DNA of 36,721 bases from a virus (IMGVR_UViG_3300022689_000171:1-36721), one strand, 5' to 3'; positions 1-6,799 are shown, counted from the first letter of the stretch. The notes: a model not told the origin generated them from the sequence alone. Numbers and translations are program-made.

Positions 1-15
1 TTCAAGACTGCTAAA

Positions 16-702
16 ATGAAGACAGTTGCAAAGCTGCTCAATAAGCACATTGATTTTGGTGCTGTGAGTGCAGGTGAAGTATTGGATCTACCATCAGAAC
101 TAATGATGGACGACAAGAATGTCGGCGACCGCGTTAAGTACCGCAACATCAAAACCAAGCGCATGAAGTCAGGCACAGTTCGCAAAGTCGACACCAAGCA
201 CGGTCAAAAGCGATACGAACTAGATGGCGGCAAGATGGTATACGACAATGACCTTGAAGAAGCAGGTGGTAAGATTGCTTGCTTGAAATGTGACGAAGTA
301 TCTACTGCGGCAGCATGGAAAAAGAACCACGGCACTTGCCCTAAGTGCAAAAATTCTTCACAAGGAGTTGCAGAAGACAGCATGAGTGCAGCAATGAAGC
401 GTGACCGCAAGGCATATGATCGCAATGTTACGCGAGCAAAGAGCATGATGAAGCGTGGATTTGATGCAGACAAGGCAGCAAAAGAGCATGGTGTTAAAGC
501 TAGCGATCTTAAGGAAGACAGTCACCAGTTTAGCAAGGGTGACATTGTTATTGCACTTAACGGGCCGCACAAGGGCGACAAGCACGAAGTGATTCATTGC
601 TTTGGCGATGGTAGCTGCAACATTCGTCCGCTAACCCATCGTGTCAAGTATCGCATGGGCGCAGCAAAGGCGCAGCCAAATGAGATCAAGCTAGCGGAGT
701 AA
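16..702 (+). CDS. Zinc-ribbon protein of unknown function, possibly 5'-partial
   Basis: I do not recognise the family. Two CxxC pairs (C89/C92 and C108/C111) form a probable zinc ribbon in the middle of the 228-residue product. They are flanked by an N-terminal stretch around residues 37-60 and a C-terminal stretch around 172-205 that look like small beta-barrel (SH3/KOW-like) segments; the second reads FSKGDIVIALNGPHKGDKH. The linker (120-165) is basic and helical. The reading frame stays open to base 1 with no good ribosome binding site before the ATG, so this may be the 3' end of a longer gene. The next gene starts 3 bases after the stop. A nucleic-acid-binding role is a guess from the zinc ribbon and basic charge. 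Confidence 0.55.
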   Translation: MKTVAKLLNKHIDFGAVSAGEVLDLPSELMMDDKNVGDRVKYRNIKTKRMKSGTVRKVDTKHGQKRYELDGGKMVYDNDLEEAGGKIACLKCDEVSTAAAWKKNHGTCPKCKNSSQGVAEDSMSAAMKRDRKAYDRNVTRAKSMMKRGFDADKAAKEHGVKASDLKEDSHQFSKGDIVIALNGPHKGDKHEVIHCFGDGSCNIRPLTHRVKYRMGAAKAQPNEIKLAE

Positions 703-705
703 AAC

Positions 706-1032
706 GTGAGACTGATTGAACTAAAAGAAAAGGTCCGCCAGACTCGTATCCCAAATGCTATCTTCCACGAGTTGGTAGCTGTTGAGGCGGATACAGTTAA
801 CGCTGACAGCCCTGAAGCCAAGCAAATGCTGGCGGATGAAATGTCACGAGCAACACCTGGTGGCAACATCTTTAAGGTTCCTCTCAGCCGCGAAAGCAAG
901 CAATATATGGTAGACCGTGCTCTGCCAAATCTTATCGACATCCACAAAGATCAGCTAAATCGTCGTTTGGTTATGCAACTACAAAAATTCCGGGCGCGCC
1001 TACATGCCAAGTTGGTGGGAGTTGAAAAGTAA
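706..1032 (+). CDS. Small phage protein of unknown function
   Basis: A 108-residue product that I cannot assign. It starts at GTG, with GGAG about 8 bases upstream overlapping the end of the previous gene. It looks largely helical, with charged, amphipathic N- and C-terminal segments and a Gly-Gly turn near residue 52. Its stop overlaps the ATG of the nucleotidyltransferase by one base, so the two are probably translationally coupled. Confidence 0.6.
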   Translation: MRLIELKEKVRQTRIPNAIFHELVAVEADTVNADSPEAKQMLADEMSRATPGGNIFKVPLSRESKQYMVDRALPNLIDIHKDQLNRRLVMQLQKFRARLHAKLVGVEK

Positions 1033-1652
1033 TGCTAATCGAAGACATCATTACAGAATCACCAGCTGGCTACAAGAAATTGGCTTTGATGCCAGGGCGT
1101 TTCCAACCTCCTCACATTGGCCACATGCAAGCATGGAAGTGGCTAAACGACAAGTTTGGTGAAGCATACATCGTAACAAGCGACAAAGTAGATCCGCCTC
1201 GCAGTCCTTTCAACTTTGCTGAAAAGAAGCGTTTGCACATGCACGCCGGCGTCACAAGTAACCGTATTATACAAGTCAAAAATCCATACCGTGCTGATGA
1301 AATCGTCAGCAAGCAAGATCCCAACAACACAGTTTTGTTGTTTGGCATCAGCAAAAAGGACATGGAGGAAGATCCGCGCTTTACATTCAAGCCAAAGAAA
1401 GACGGAAGCCCCAGCTACTTTCAACCATTCAAAGGCAATGAGAGTAATATCAAGCCACTTAGCCAACACGGATATATCGTAGTGGTACCAACCTTTCCGT
1501 TCAAAGTAAACGGCAAACTAATGAAAAGCGCAACAGAGTTTCGTTCCGACTTTGCACAAGCAGACGACAGCACACAGGCGAAAATGATCAAGGACCTATA
1601 CGGTTCCTATGATGACGCCATCCACAACCTGATGCGAGAGAAGATTGTATAG
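1032..1652 (+). CDS. Cytidylyltransferase-like nucleotidyltransferase
   Basis: Member of the HxGH nucleotidyltransferase superfamily (NMN adenylyltransferase and cytidylyltransferase relatives), which transfers NMP from NTP to a phosphorylated acceptor. The nucleotide-binding signature GRFQPPHIGH lies at residues 22-31. A C-terminal SATEFR (about 166-171) occupies the place of the family's second nucleotide-binding motif (ISST-R). The 206-residue length fits a single domain. The GRFQPxHxGH form is typical of NadM/NadR-like enzymes, so NAD salvage is one possibility, but the acceptor cannot be read from the sequence. It overlaps the previous gene by 1 base and the next by 8. It is one of three nucleotidyltransferase-fold proteins in the window. 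Confidence 0.75.
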   Translation: MLIEDIITESPAGYKKLALMPGRFQPPHIGHMQAWKWLNDKFGEAYIVTSDKVDPPRSPFNFAEKKRLHMHAGVTSNRIIQVKNPYRADEIVSKQDPNNTVLLFGISKKDMEEDPRFTFKPKKDGSPSYFQPFKGNESNIKPLSQHGYIVVVPTFPFKVNGKLMKSATEFRSDFAQADDSTQAKMIKDLYGSYDDAIHNLMREKIV

Positions 1653-2304
1653 CGTCATTTATGACTCGGACGCCTGGAACAAATACCCTCAGCATCGTTG
1701 GCTCTTCAACAAACTAGAGCTCAGCCTCAAACTAGGTTATAACGCAGGCCCAGCTGGTGTCAGTGTGCCTAGTGATGGCGACTATATTGTTCGCCCCATC
1801 ATGAACTTGAGCGGGATGGGCGTGGGTGCCCGCCGTGTTCAGTTAGAACGAGGTGATTCTAACACAGTCAAACCTGGCGAGTTTTGGTGTGAATATTTTC
1901 ACGGACCAAATGTCAGCATAGACTACGAGTGGCAGCAGATGGACGATTTTCGTATTCTGCGTCCAGTGTTTGCGGCACAAGGTTATCGCACTAGCAGTGA
2001 ACTCTACCGCTTCAATGCCTGGAAACGCATAGAGCCACCCCACTGGCAGTTGCCCAGTTGGATCAGCAAACTAGATGACGTTCCACGTATCAACATCGAG
2101 TTCATCCACGATCAAATCATTGAAATACATCTACGCCCAGGAGTGGATTTTCCTGACGGTGCAACGCATATCATTCCTATCTGGAGTGACATGAACGATG
2201 CTGATTGTGAGCAATTTGTACGACGCGGCTACAAGCTGCAACTCAACCATGACGATGCTGACGGACATTTAGATGTATACAGGCTGGGCTTCTTCTATCG
2301 TTAA
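1645..2304 (+). CDS. Possible ATP-grasp-fold protein
   Basis: A 219-residue product starting at TTG, with a GAGAGAAG ribosome site inside the end of the upstream gene. Several stretches recall ATP-grasp ligases: a Gly-rich loop region (YIVRPIMNLSGMGVGARRV, about 47-65), an acidic EYFHGPNVSIDYEW stretch (about 83-96), and a late INIEFIHDQIIEIHLRPG segment. That last one resembles the Mg-binding E-x-N-x-R end of ATP-grasp proteins but has His instead of Asn. The match is by eye only. If right, it would ligate a carboxylate to an amine or thiol using ATP; the substrate is unknown. Confidence 0.45.
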   Translation: MYSVIYDSDAWNKYPQHRWLFNKLELSLKLGYNAGPAGVSVPSDGDYIVRPIMNLSGMGVGARRVQLERGDSNTVKPGEFWCEYFHGPNVSIDYEWQQMDDFRILRPVFAAQGYRTSSELYRFNAWKRIEPPHWQLPSWISKLDDVPRINIEFIHDQIIEIHLRPGVDFPDGATHIIPIWSDMNDADCEQFVRRGYKLQLNHDDADGHLDVYRLGFFYR

Positions 2305-2311
2305 ATAAATA
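2302..2311 (+). promoter_or_regulatory. Late-promoter-like TAAATAAATA element before the endolysin
   Basis: Two overlapping TAAATA copies sit about 23 bases before the endolysin ATG, overlapping the stop codon of the upstream gene. T4-like phages use a TATAAATA-type late promoter with no -35 box. The same TAAATA core recurs in other short gaps here (12404, 17777, 24436, 25238, 29841). The assignment rests on this recurrence alone. Confidence 0.35.
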
Positions 2312-2333
2312 CTACGTTAAAGGAGAACCAGCA

Positions 2334-3131
2334 ATGGCAGTCATAAAAAACCACCGCCTAGAAGGCACACCATATGTTGCATCACCAAACAAGGGCGGTC
2401 GTATTACTCCGCGCTTCATCGTGCAGCACTACACAGCAGGCTATACAGCACAGTCTGCAATCAATATACTAACACGTCGAGGAAGCGGCGTAAGTGCTCA
2501 TGTTACAGTTGGCCTTGATGGCGAGATTACTCAGCACGTTCCATTCAATGTAAAAGCATGGCATGCTGGACCGAGTAGTCATATGGGCTATACCGGTCTT
2601 AACAATCATAGTATTGGAATTGAGATCGTAAATATCGGTTGGCTCCGTCACGTGGGCGGATCAACTTTCCAAGATTCATATGGAAACACAAGAAATGAAG
2701 CAGATTTCCCGACCGGGCTCATTGCATCACCACATCCAAGGGTGGGCAGCGGCACTTTCTACTGGCCACGCTACACAGAACAACAGCTTCATGCTGTCGA
2801 CGCTCTTACAGAAGCTTTGGTCAAGAAGTATCCGATATTAGACATTGTATCACACGAAGAAATAGACACTCGCGGCTGGAAAACGGATCCAGGACCGGCC
2901 TTTCCCATGAAGTTAGTCAAGCGCCACTTGACTGACCGCAACCTAGACGAAGAAATGTTTGAAGTCGTTGCTAGCAAACTGAACGTCCGCAGCGGCCCAG
3001 GTATCGGATTCGACACTAATGAGCAAGCACTTGTTCGTGGGACACAGGTTCCTGTCTTACAACGTAGCGGCAGATGGGGTCGTATTGATCAAGATAGCTG
3101 GGTGCATATGGGCTATCTACGTCGCATTTGA
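2334..3131 (+). CDS. Endolysin: N-acetylmuramoyl-L-alanine amidase with SH3 domain
   Basis: Peptidoglycan amidase of the Amidase_2 (PGRP/T7-lysozyme) fold, which cleaves the MurNAc-L-Ala bond for host lysis. The catalytic domain covers about residues 20-200. The expected zinc ligands are H32 (in VQHYTAG), H174 (VSHEEI) and D185 (KTDPGPAFP), and the WHAG at 76-79 and IGIE at 94-97 are also typical. A bacterial SH3-type domain follows at about 207-265 (SKLNVRSGPG opens it), which usually binds the cell wall. There is no signal peptide, so a holin from elsewhere in the genome would be needed. AAAGGAG precedes the ATG, and a late-promoter-like element lies just upstream, fitting a late gene. Confidence 0.92.
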   Translation: MAVIKNHRLEGTPYVASPNKGGRITPRFIVQHYTAGYTAQSAINILTRRGSGVSAHVTVGLDGEITQHVPFNVKAWHAGPSSHMGYTGLNNHSIGIEIVNIGWLRHVGGSTFQDSYGNTRNEADFPTGLIASPHPRVGSGTFYWPRYTEQQLHAVDALTEALVKKYPILDIVSHEEIDTRGWKTDPGPAFPMKLVKRHLTDRNLDEEMFEVVASKLNVRSGPGIGFDTNEQALVRGTQVPVLQRSGRWGRIDQDSWVHMGYLRRI

Positions 3132-3156
3132 CATTTCTAGCAATCTAATCTAAAAT
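3128..3156 (+). promoter_or_regulatory. Sigma-70-type promoter
   Basis: TTGACA (3128-3133), a 17-base spacer, and TAAAAT (3151-3156). It overlaps the stop codon of the endolysin gene and points into the HR-GGPA repeat gene. Transcription would start near 3163, essentially at the annotated start codon. Confidence 0.75.
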
Positions 3157-3161
3157 AAAGG

Positions 3162-3635
3162 ATGCCTTTATTGGAAGCGCCTCGATTTGAAGATTTAACA
3201 TACCGGGAAGAGATACAGCCTGGTAATATTCATCGTGAAGAATGGACCTGGGATGGCGTTCTGCACAGTATAGATGATCATCCCAGTGTGATCATAGATG
3301 GTGGTCGTGAGACACAATGGCACAGTTATGGCATGCGTCATCGTATAGGCGGGCCAGCCTGGATCAAAGATTTTGGCAACACAGTGATCTATTACAACCT
3401 TGGTTATATACATCGCACTGACGGTCCTGCGATGATTACCGAGACTGACGAAAAATGGTATTTCAACGACAAGCTACATCGTGAGGATGGTCCGGCAGTA
3501 ATACGGAATCGTGACACTGGCGTTCCATATGAGTGGTGGTGGCGACATCGCCAATACTCAGACATTGACGTGTGGGCTGAACATGCACAAATAGACCCCC
3601 AACTTTTTTTGCTGATCAAGCTTGAATATGGTTGA
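3162..3635 (+). CDS. HR-x-GGPA / HREDGPA repeat protein
   Basis: A 157-residue product containing at least three copies of a roughly 20-residue repeat: an aromatic and Gly/Asn, then HR, two residues, GPA and a hydrophobic pair. Copies include MRHRIGGPAWI (about 58-68), YIHRTDGPAMI (about 82-92) and KLHREDGPAVI (about 105-115). Such repeats are frequent in tailed-phage hypothetical proteins and fold as repeated beta-hairpins; no enzymatic role is known to me. The start is uncertain. ATG 3162 lies 5 bases after the -10 box, so the message would be leaderless. An in-frame TTG at 3171 has AAAGG at a better distance, but that AAAGG would be at or before the transcript start. Confidence 0.7.
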   Translation: MPLLEAPRFEDLTYREEIQPGNIHREEWTWDGVLHSIDDHPSVIIDGGRETQWHSYGMRHRIGGPAWIKDFGNTVIYYNLGYIHRTDGPAMITETDEKWYFNDKLHREDGPAVIRNRDTGVPYEWWWRHRQYSDIDVWAEHAQIDPQLFLLIKLEYG

Positions 3636-3660
3636 CTATCAAGACGTCTTACTGTAATGT
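3632..3660 (+). promoter_or_regulatory. Sigma-70-type promoter with palindromic operator-like spacer
   Basis: TTGACT (3632-3637), a 17-base spacer, and TAATGT (3655-3660). The spacer holds a perfect 10-base palindrome, AAGACGTCTT (3641-3650). The -35 box overlaps the stop codon of the upstream gene. The expected transcript start near 3667 excludes the ATG at 3657 and supports ATG 3687 for the first gene of the operon. Confidence 0.75.
3641..3650 (+). promoter_or_regulatory. Palindromic operator-like site, copy 1
   Basis: AAGACGTCTT is its own reverse complement and lies between the -35 and -10 boxes, where bound repressors block RNA polymerase. The same ten bases recur in the promoter at 4976-5004. 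I saw no third intergenic copy. The regulator is unknown. Confidence 0.55.
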
Positions 3661-3686
3661 ATAAGAGTAAGCAAAGGAGAGTTGAC

Positions 3687-3950
3687 ATGCAAAAGTTTGA
3701 AGCTACCGCCGAAGTTGGCGACACTGTCAAGTGCTACGACTTTGAACCGTTCCCTGGACGCGAAGAGCGTTACGTTGTGGGTCGTGTTGTCGAGAAGGGT
3801 TTAATCACTGATTACGGCATCCAAGGCTACCGCGTTGCTGTCCTCAAGGACACCGTTTGGCCTGCTGGAGAGCGCACTGAAATCGTCGCGCCGTTTGAAA
3901 CGATGTTCCTCGAGTTCGACGGTCGCATTACCAAAGTGGAGGCTGTGTAA
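3687..3950 (+). CDS. Small early-type protein of unknown function
   Basis: An 87-residue product. The start is ATG 3687, with AAAGGAG about 7 bases upstream; an ATG ten codons earlier lies at the promoter and cannot be used if the promoter call is right. The sequence is rich in beta-prone stretches with charged turns (GDTVKCYDFEPFPGREERYVV at the front) and may be a small beta-barrel. First gene of an operon running to 4816; its stop overlaps the next ATG by one base. Confidence 0.65.
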   Translation: MQKFEATAEVGDTVKCYDFEPFPGREERYVVGRVVEKGLITDYGIQGYRVAVLKDTVWPAGERTEIVAPFETMFLEFDGRITKVEAV

Positions 3951-4165
3951 TGGCTCGTAAAACTATCCCCGTTGACCGTCTTCGTGACATGATGAACCAC
4001 TATCTTGCAAGCGATGACAGCACGCCTGACGGACGTGAAGCTGTTGCAAGCTTGCTTGAAGCTGCACTGTTTGAAACTGGCCGTTACGCTGGTTTCCGCT
4101 ACCTCGACACTGATGAGGTTGAAGGCGCTGGTTCGCGTCGGTTCTACATGATCAAGGAAGTTTGA
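3950..4165 (+). CDS. Small protein of unknown function
   Basis: A 71-residue product, helical at the N-terminus (PVDRLRDMMNHYLASDD) and ending FYMIKEV. No family recognised. It overlaps the upstream gene by one base (TAATG), and the next gene begins immediately after its stop, so it is part of the operon driven from 3632. Confidence 0.6.
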   Translation: MARKTIPVDRLRDMMNHYLASDDSTPDGREAVASLLEAALFETGRYAGFRYLDTDEVEGAGSRRFYMIKEV

Positions 4166-4166
4166 G

Positions 4167-4457
4167 ATGGTCAAAGCTGTTAAACCCTGGCCCGCTGAAA
4201 CTGAATGCCCGCTCGAGGGCTTCGCTGAGTTTAAGAAGCTGCTCGACGATGCCAGCTACCACAACGCCACACCTGGAACGGGTGAAATGGGCCTTGCTCG
4301 CGCCGCAGAGCGTCGTGCTGCTGAACTGGCTATTGAGAAAGAATGGCCGCTCTGGGTGATGCAGCGTATGTTTGGTGAGATCAAACCGCTCGTTGAATAC
4401 AACGGATTTCTCCAGACCTATGTCAACATTTTATTTGAAGGACAAAATAATGCGTGA
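4167..4457 (+). CDS. Small protein of unknown function, parent of a decayed copy
   Basis: A 96-residue product, acidic-aromatic at the C-terminus. The segment LAIEKEWPLWVMQRMFGEI (about residues 53-71) is clearly duplicated in the pseudogene at 4823-4936. AAGGAAG precedes the ATG. No family recognised. Its last bases overlap the next gene by 8. Confidence 0.6.
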   Translation: MVKAVKPWPAETECPLEGFAEFKKLLDDASYHNATPGTGEMGLARAAERRAAELAIEKEWPLWVMQRMFGEIKPLVEYNGFLQTYVNILFEGQNNA

Positions 4458-4587
4458 TGTTGAAACTCTTGCTCTCGAAATGTATCGCACATTGACTGGC
4501 TCCAGCGTCGGCTTTGGCGATGACCAGAGACTGGCCAATATCCTTCGCGATTTGGCACGGGCCCAGTTGGAGAAAGAAAATGTGTGA
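4450..4587 (+). CDS. Very small protein of unknown function
   Basis: A 45-residue product starting at ATG 4450, with GAAGGAC about 8 bases upstream. It overlaps its neighbours by 8 bases on both sides, which supports translation by coupling. It is predicted to be mainly helical. No function can be assigned. Confidence 0.5.
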   Translation: MRDVETLALEMYRTLTGSSVGFGDDQRLANILRDLARAQLEKENV

Positions 4588-4816
4588 TATGTGCGCAGCA
4601 AACGAACTCAAGTTGCTTCGCCAGACACTGGAAGAATACCTACGTCCTGGTGTGCGCATCGCTGTCAAATATGCGATGGGCGACGAGGACACTGAGGAGA
4701 TTATCCTGGTCGACGACGAGGCAGGGATCTGCGTGACGCTGAGTTCGGTTGGGCCCATGTGCTGGGAAGCTGAAAACCGCGGCAACGTGGTTCGGTTGTC
4801 TGATCACCGCCAATAA
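4580..4816 (+). CDS. Small CxxC protein of unknown function
   Basis: A 78-residue product whose N-terminus begins MCDMCAANELK, giving one CxxC (C2/C5). Further cysteines lie at about 51 and 62, so a metal site is possible but not clear. GGAG is in place upstream within the previous gene. Last gene of the operon from 3632; its TAA stop opens a 17-base repeat found again at 5868. Confidence 0.6.
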   Translation: MCDMCAANELKLLRQTLEEYLRPGVRIAVKYAMGDEDTEEIILVDDEAGICVTLSSVGPMCWEAENRGNVVRLSDHRQ

Positions 4817-4822
4817 CCATTT

Positions 4823-4936
4823 GACATCGCCATTGAGCATGAATGGCCTGTGTGGGCAGTGCAGCGTATGTTCAAGGAGATCGCTCCGCTCGTGATATGA
4901 GAAGAATTCTTTCAATCTTACATCAACATTCCGTGA
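4823..4936 (+). pseudogene. Decayed partial copy of the gene at 4167-4457
   Basis: Reading from the ATC at 4826 gives IAIEHEWPVWAVQRMFKEI and APLVI, then a TGA stop, then EEFFQSYINIP in the same frame. This aligns with the C-terminal half of the 4167-4457 product (LAIEKEWPLWVMQRMFGEI, NGFLQTYVNIL). There is no start codon or ribosome site, and its 5' edge is fused to a -35-like TTGACA. It is a truncated, stop-containing duplicate in a gap of about 220 bases. Confidence 0.8.
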
Positions 4937-4955
4937 AGAAATCGTCAAAAATGTG

Positions 4956-4967
4956 GAGAAATTTCTC
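4956..4967. other. 12-base perfect palindrome
   Basis: GAGAAATTTCTC, followed by CTTTTC-like pyrimidines, lies between the pseudogene and the next promoter. It is too AT-rich and short for a confident terminator; it may be a weak terminator or a protein site 9 bases before the -35 box. Confidence 0.35.
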
Positions 4968-4975
4968 TTTTCTGG

Positions 4976-5004
4976 TTGACTTCACCAAGACGTCTTGCTA
5001 TATT
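4976..5004 (+). promoter_or_regulatory. Sigma-70-type promoter with palindromic operator-like spacer
   Basis: TTGACT (4976-4981), a 17-base spacer, and TATATT (4999-5004). The spacer includes a 12-base perfect palindrome, CAAGACGTCTTG (4986-4997), which contains the same AAGACGTCTT core as the promoter at 3632. It drives the genes at 5037 and 5451. Confidence 0.8.
4986..4997 (+). promoter_or_regulatory. Palindromic operator-like site, copy 2
   Basis: CAAGACGTCTTG, self-complementary over 12 bases, between the -35 and -10 boxes. It is shifted by 2 bases relative to the -35 box compared with copy 1, so it is not simply part of a copied promoter core. Confidence 0.55.
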
Positions 5005-5036
5005 GATCATGTAAGCAACGCAGAAAGGAAGATGAC

Positions 5037-5438
5037 ATGGGCATTTATTACAGCGGCATCAGCAAGCGTTACAAGACGGTTGATGGTGCAAACATTCTGT
5101 TCAGCAACTTCTGGGGCAAGGCTCCTGGCATGTTCTGCGAGAACACTGGCCGTTGGGATGCGTTCCTGACGCGCAGCGAAAACACGGCGCTTGATCTCCG
5201 TGAATCCAACTTTACCTACGTGATGCACGCCAAGGACAACGCAGATCTGGCCCGGTATGGCGAAGCTGACGTTGCGATCTGGAGCGGGCAGGCGACCATG
5301 ACGGATGGCTTTTGGGACAACAATGTTGTCGGCAAGATCAAGAAGGTTGGCGGACGCTGGAAGCTGGTGATTGACCAGCGCCTGGTTGAAGCTCGTGAAG
5401 CACGTATTGTTGAGCGCCGTGCTCGGTTTGCAGTGTAA
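5037..5438 (+). CDS. Phage protein of unknown function
   Basis: A 133-residue soluble product starting at ATG 5037, with AAAGGAAG about 8 bases upstream. The front half is aromatic-rich (YYSGISKRYKTVDGANILFSN is its start), and the last 25 residues are a strongly charged helix rich in Arg and Glu. No known motif. It is the first gene after the operator-bearing promoter and is followed 12 bases later by the next gene's preferred start. Confidence 0.65.
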   Translation: MGIYYSGISKRYKTVDGANILFSNFWGKAPGMFCENTGRWDAFLTRSENTALDLRESNFTYVMHAKDNADLARYGEADVAIWSGQATMTDGFWDNNVVGKIKKVGGRWKLVIDQRLVEAREARIVERRARFAV

Positions 5439-5450
5439 GGAGATATGAAG

Positions 5451-5870
5451 ATGCAACATCTTATCGGAAAAGTTGTCACGTTCACCCCCAAGATCGAGGA
5501 CATGGAGTCCTACGCTGAAGGCGGAATGCGGGCACTGGTTGTCGGCATTGACGCAACGGATACCCGCAGCCCTGACAAGCATGAACACATCTACAAGATC
5601 ATGTTCGACTTCAGCGAGTTTGATGAGTTCAACCGTCGGTTTGAATCCAGCAACTATTACGACAAAAATGGTTCGCCCACGCTGAATGCTCGTGAGGCCG
5701 GTTATTACAAAGAGCAGGAGGCTATCTATTTCGGTTCGCCTGAGATTTGGCCCTTCGAAGACTATTTTGTCCTGGCCGATGCGGCGCAGACTGAGCTGCT
5801 GGACCGGTTCAAGGAGAGCGGTGAAACCGACTATGTCTCCTGGCTCGAAGCTCAGGTCATGGCCAAATAA
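5451..5870 (+). CDS. Phage protein of unknown function
   Basis: A 139-residue product. AAGGAG lies 8 bases before ATG 5451, while the ATG at 5445 is only 2 bases from it, so 5451 is preferred. The N-terminus (MQHLIGKVVTFTPK) suggests a small beta domain; the middle is acidic and aromatic. No family recognised. Its stop overlaps the repeat that carries the next promoter's -35 box. Confidence 0.65.
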   Translation: MQHLIGKVVTFTPKIEDMESYAEGGMRALVVGIDATDTRSPDKHEHIYKIMFDFSEFDEFNRRFESSNYYDKNGSPTLNAREAGYYKEQEAIYFGSPEIWPFEDYFVLADAAQTELLDRFKESGETDYVSWLEAQVMAK

Positions 5871-5884
5871 CCATTTGACATCGC
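5868..5884 (+). repeat. 17-base repeat shared with 4814-4830
   Basis: TAACCATTTGACATCGC occurs exactly at 4814-4830 and 5868-5884. In both places the TAA is the stop codon of the upstream gene and the TTGACA is in -35 position. The copy at 5868 continues into a functional-looking promoter; the copy at 4814 continues into a decayed gene fragment. Confidence 0.85.
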
Positions 5885-5903
5885 TATCATTATTTGCTAG
5901 ATT
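5875..5903 (+). promoter_or_regulatory. Sigma-70-type promoter
   Basis: TTGACA (5875-5880), a 17-base spacer, and TAGATT (5898-5903), ahead of the DsbA-like gene. The expected start near 5910 falls in the left arm of the hairpin at 5906-5931. Confidence 0.7.
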
Positions 5904-5905
5904 GG

Positions 5906-5931
5906 AAGGCAGCTGAATAGGCTGCCTTTTT
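5906..5931 (+). terminator. Intrinsic terminator or 5' stabilising hairpin
   Basis: AAGGCAGC (5906-5913) pairs with GCTGCCTT (5921-5928) across a 7-base loop, and the run TTTTT (5927-5931) follows. For transcripts from upstream this is a standard terminator. For the promoter at 5875 it would form at the extreme 5' end of the new RNA. Confidence 0.7.
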
Positions 5932-5946
5932 CAATGGAGAATAATA

Positions 5947-6204
5947 ATGAGCAGAACTTTTTCTGAAACAGAAATCAAAAAGCTGAAGGAAATCGTTACC
6001 GAGGGCGTCCAGGTCCAAAGCGAGATCGATACCCTCAAAGAAGGACTTAGCGATACAGTCAAAGCTATCGCAGAAGAGATGGACCTCAAGCCAGCAGTGC
6101 TGAACAAAGCCATCCGCACTGCATACAAAGCCGACCTCGAGAAAAAGCGTGAAGCTCTTGGTGACTTGGAGGACATTCTTGTTGCCGTCGGACGTGACTA
6201 TTAA
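5947..6204 (+). CDS. dsbA: DsbA-like double-stranded DNA-binding protein
   Basis: An 85-residue, helical, highly charged protein that resembles T4 DsbA (89 residues), a small dsDNA-binding protein reported to assist late transcription. The resemblance is in size, charge pattern and overall layout (a coiled N-terminal half, a central EMDLKPAVLNKAIRTAYKAD segment comparable to DELGVDGKMFNRLLALYHKD of T4, and an acidic tail). GGAGAATAATA leads into the ATG. It has its own promoter and 5' hairpin. In T4 dsbA lies next to rnh; here rnh is 17 kb away. The assignment is by eye. Confidence 0.55.
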   Translation: MSRTFSETEIKKLKEIVTEGVQVQSEIDTLKEGLSDTVKAIAEEMDLKPAVLNKAIRTAYKADLEKKREALGDLEDILVAVGRDY

Positions 6205-6451
6205 AGCATACGATCGCCTAGGGCAAGAACTGAGAGTGGGCAGCATCATAGCTGCTCCTCATACCAGATCTGCGATTGTTATTGGGCGCATCACCAAGAT
6301 CACACCCAAGATGATTTGTTTTGAAGATATCGATCGAAAACCTTTAAAAGCACAGTCTGCAAGTCCTACACAGCATAAATACCACACTGAAGTCATCTGC
6401 TTGGATACTCTCGAAGAAACTGTGATGTTCATGATGACACGAAATCTATGA
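6194..6451 (+). CDS. Small protein of unknown function
   Basis: An 85-residue product. I chose GTG 6194, which overlaps the end of the DsbA-like gene by 11 bases; an ATG at 6149 would overlap by 56 and has no better ribosome site. Beta-rich (VGSIIAAPHTRSAIVIGRIT), compatible with a small barrel. No family recognised. It ends in an ATGA overlap with the next gene. Confidence 0.5.
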   Translation: MTIKAYDRLGQELRVGSIIAAPHTRSAIVIGRITKITPKMICFEDIDRKPLKAQSASPTQHKYHTEVICLDTLEETVMFMMTRNL

Positions 6452-6684
6452 CCGATATTTTTGGCCCAGGGGATATTGCAGTTCTCTTGACGCTAAATAG
6501 CGCACGTTATGTTAGGATTGAATCATCTCAATCTGATAGCCGTTGCCTTGTTTACGATTTCGGCAAACAACAATACAGAGATTGTCTGTTACATAACCTA
6601 ATACGACTAACACCAGCACAAAAAGAAGACTTCGTATTGGCCAAACTTGAAAATAGGCTTGGTATGTCTGTTAAGGAAAACTAG
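6448..6684 (+). CDS. Small protein of unknown function
   Basis: A 78-residue product translationally coupled to the gene before it by a 4-base ATGA overlap. The first 55 residues are beta-rich (GDIAVLLTLNSARYVRIES) and the end is a helix. It is similar in style to the preceding product, perhaps a related small barrel. Function unknown. Confidence 0.6.
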   Translation: MTDIFGPGDIAVLLTLNSARYVRIESSQSDSRCLVYDFGKQQYRDCLLHNLIRLTPAQKEDFVLAKLENRLGMSVKEN

Positions 6685-6799
6685 TCCCCATTTGCAGATA
6701 ACGTTATATTTGGTCTTGATTTTTGTTTCTCTTGCCATGGTGTTTTCATATAATACCTGTAAATGATCTACATACATATTTTATCAAGGAGAATACAAA
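6685..6799 (+). promoter_or_regulatory. Leader region of the DNA polymerase gene
   Basis: A 115-base gene-free stretch. It holds a TATAAT (6749-6754) with no good -35 box at 17 bases, which could be an activator-dependent promoter. The strong ribosome site AAGGAG (6786-6791) lies 8 bases before the ATC at 6800. In T4 the polymerase represses its own translation at a hairpin here; I do not see a clear equivalent hairpin. Confidence 0.45.

Noticed and set aside
5007-5588. 193-residue antisense frame over the 5037 and 5451 genes
   Set aside because: The + strand has promoter, ribosome sites and two genes; the antisense frame lacks any signal.
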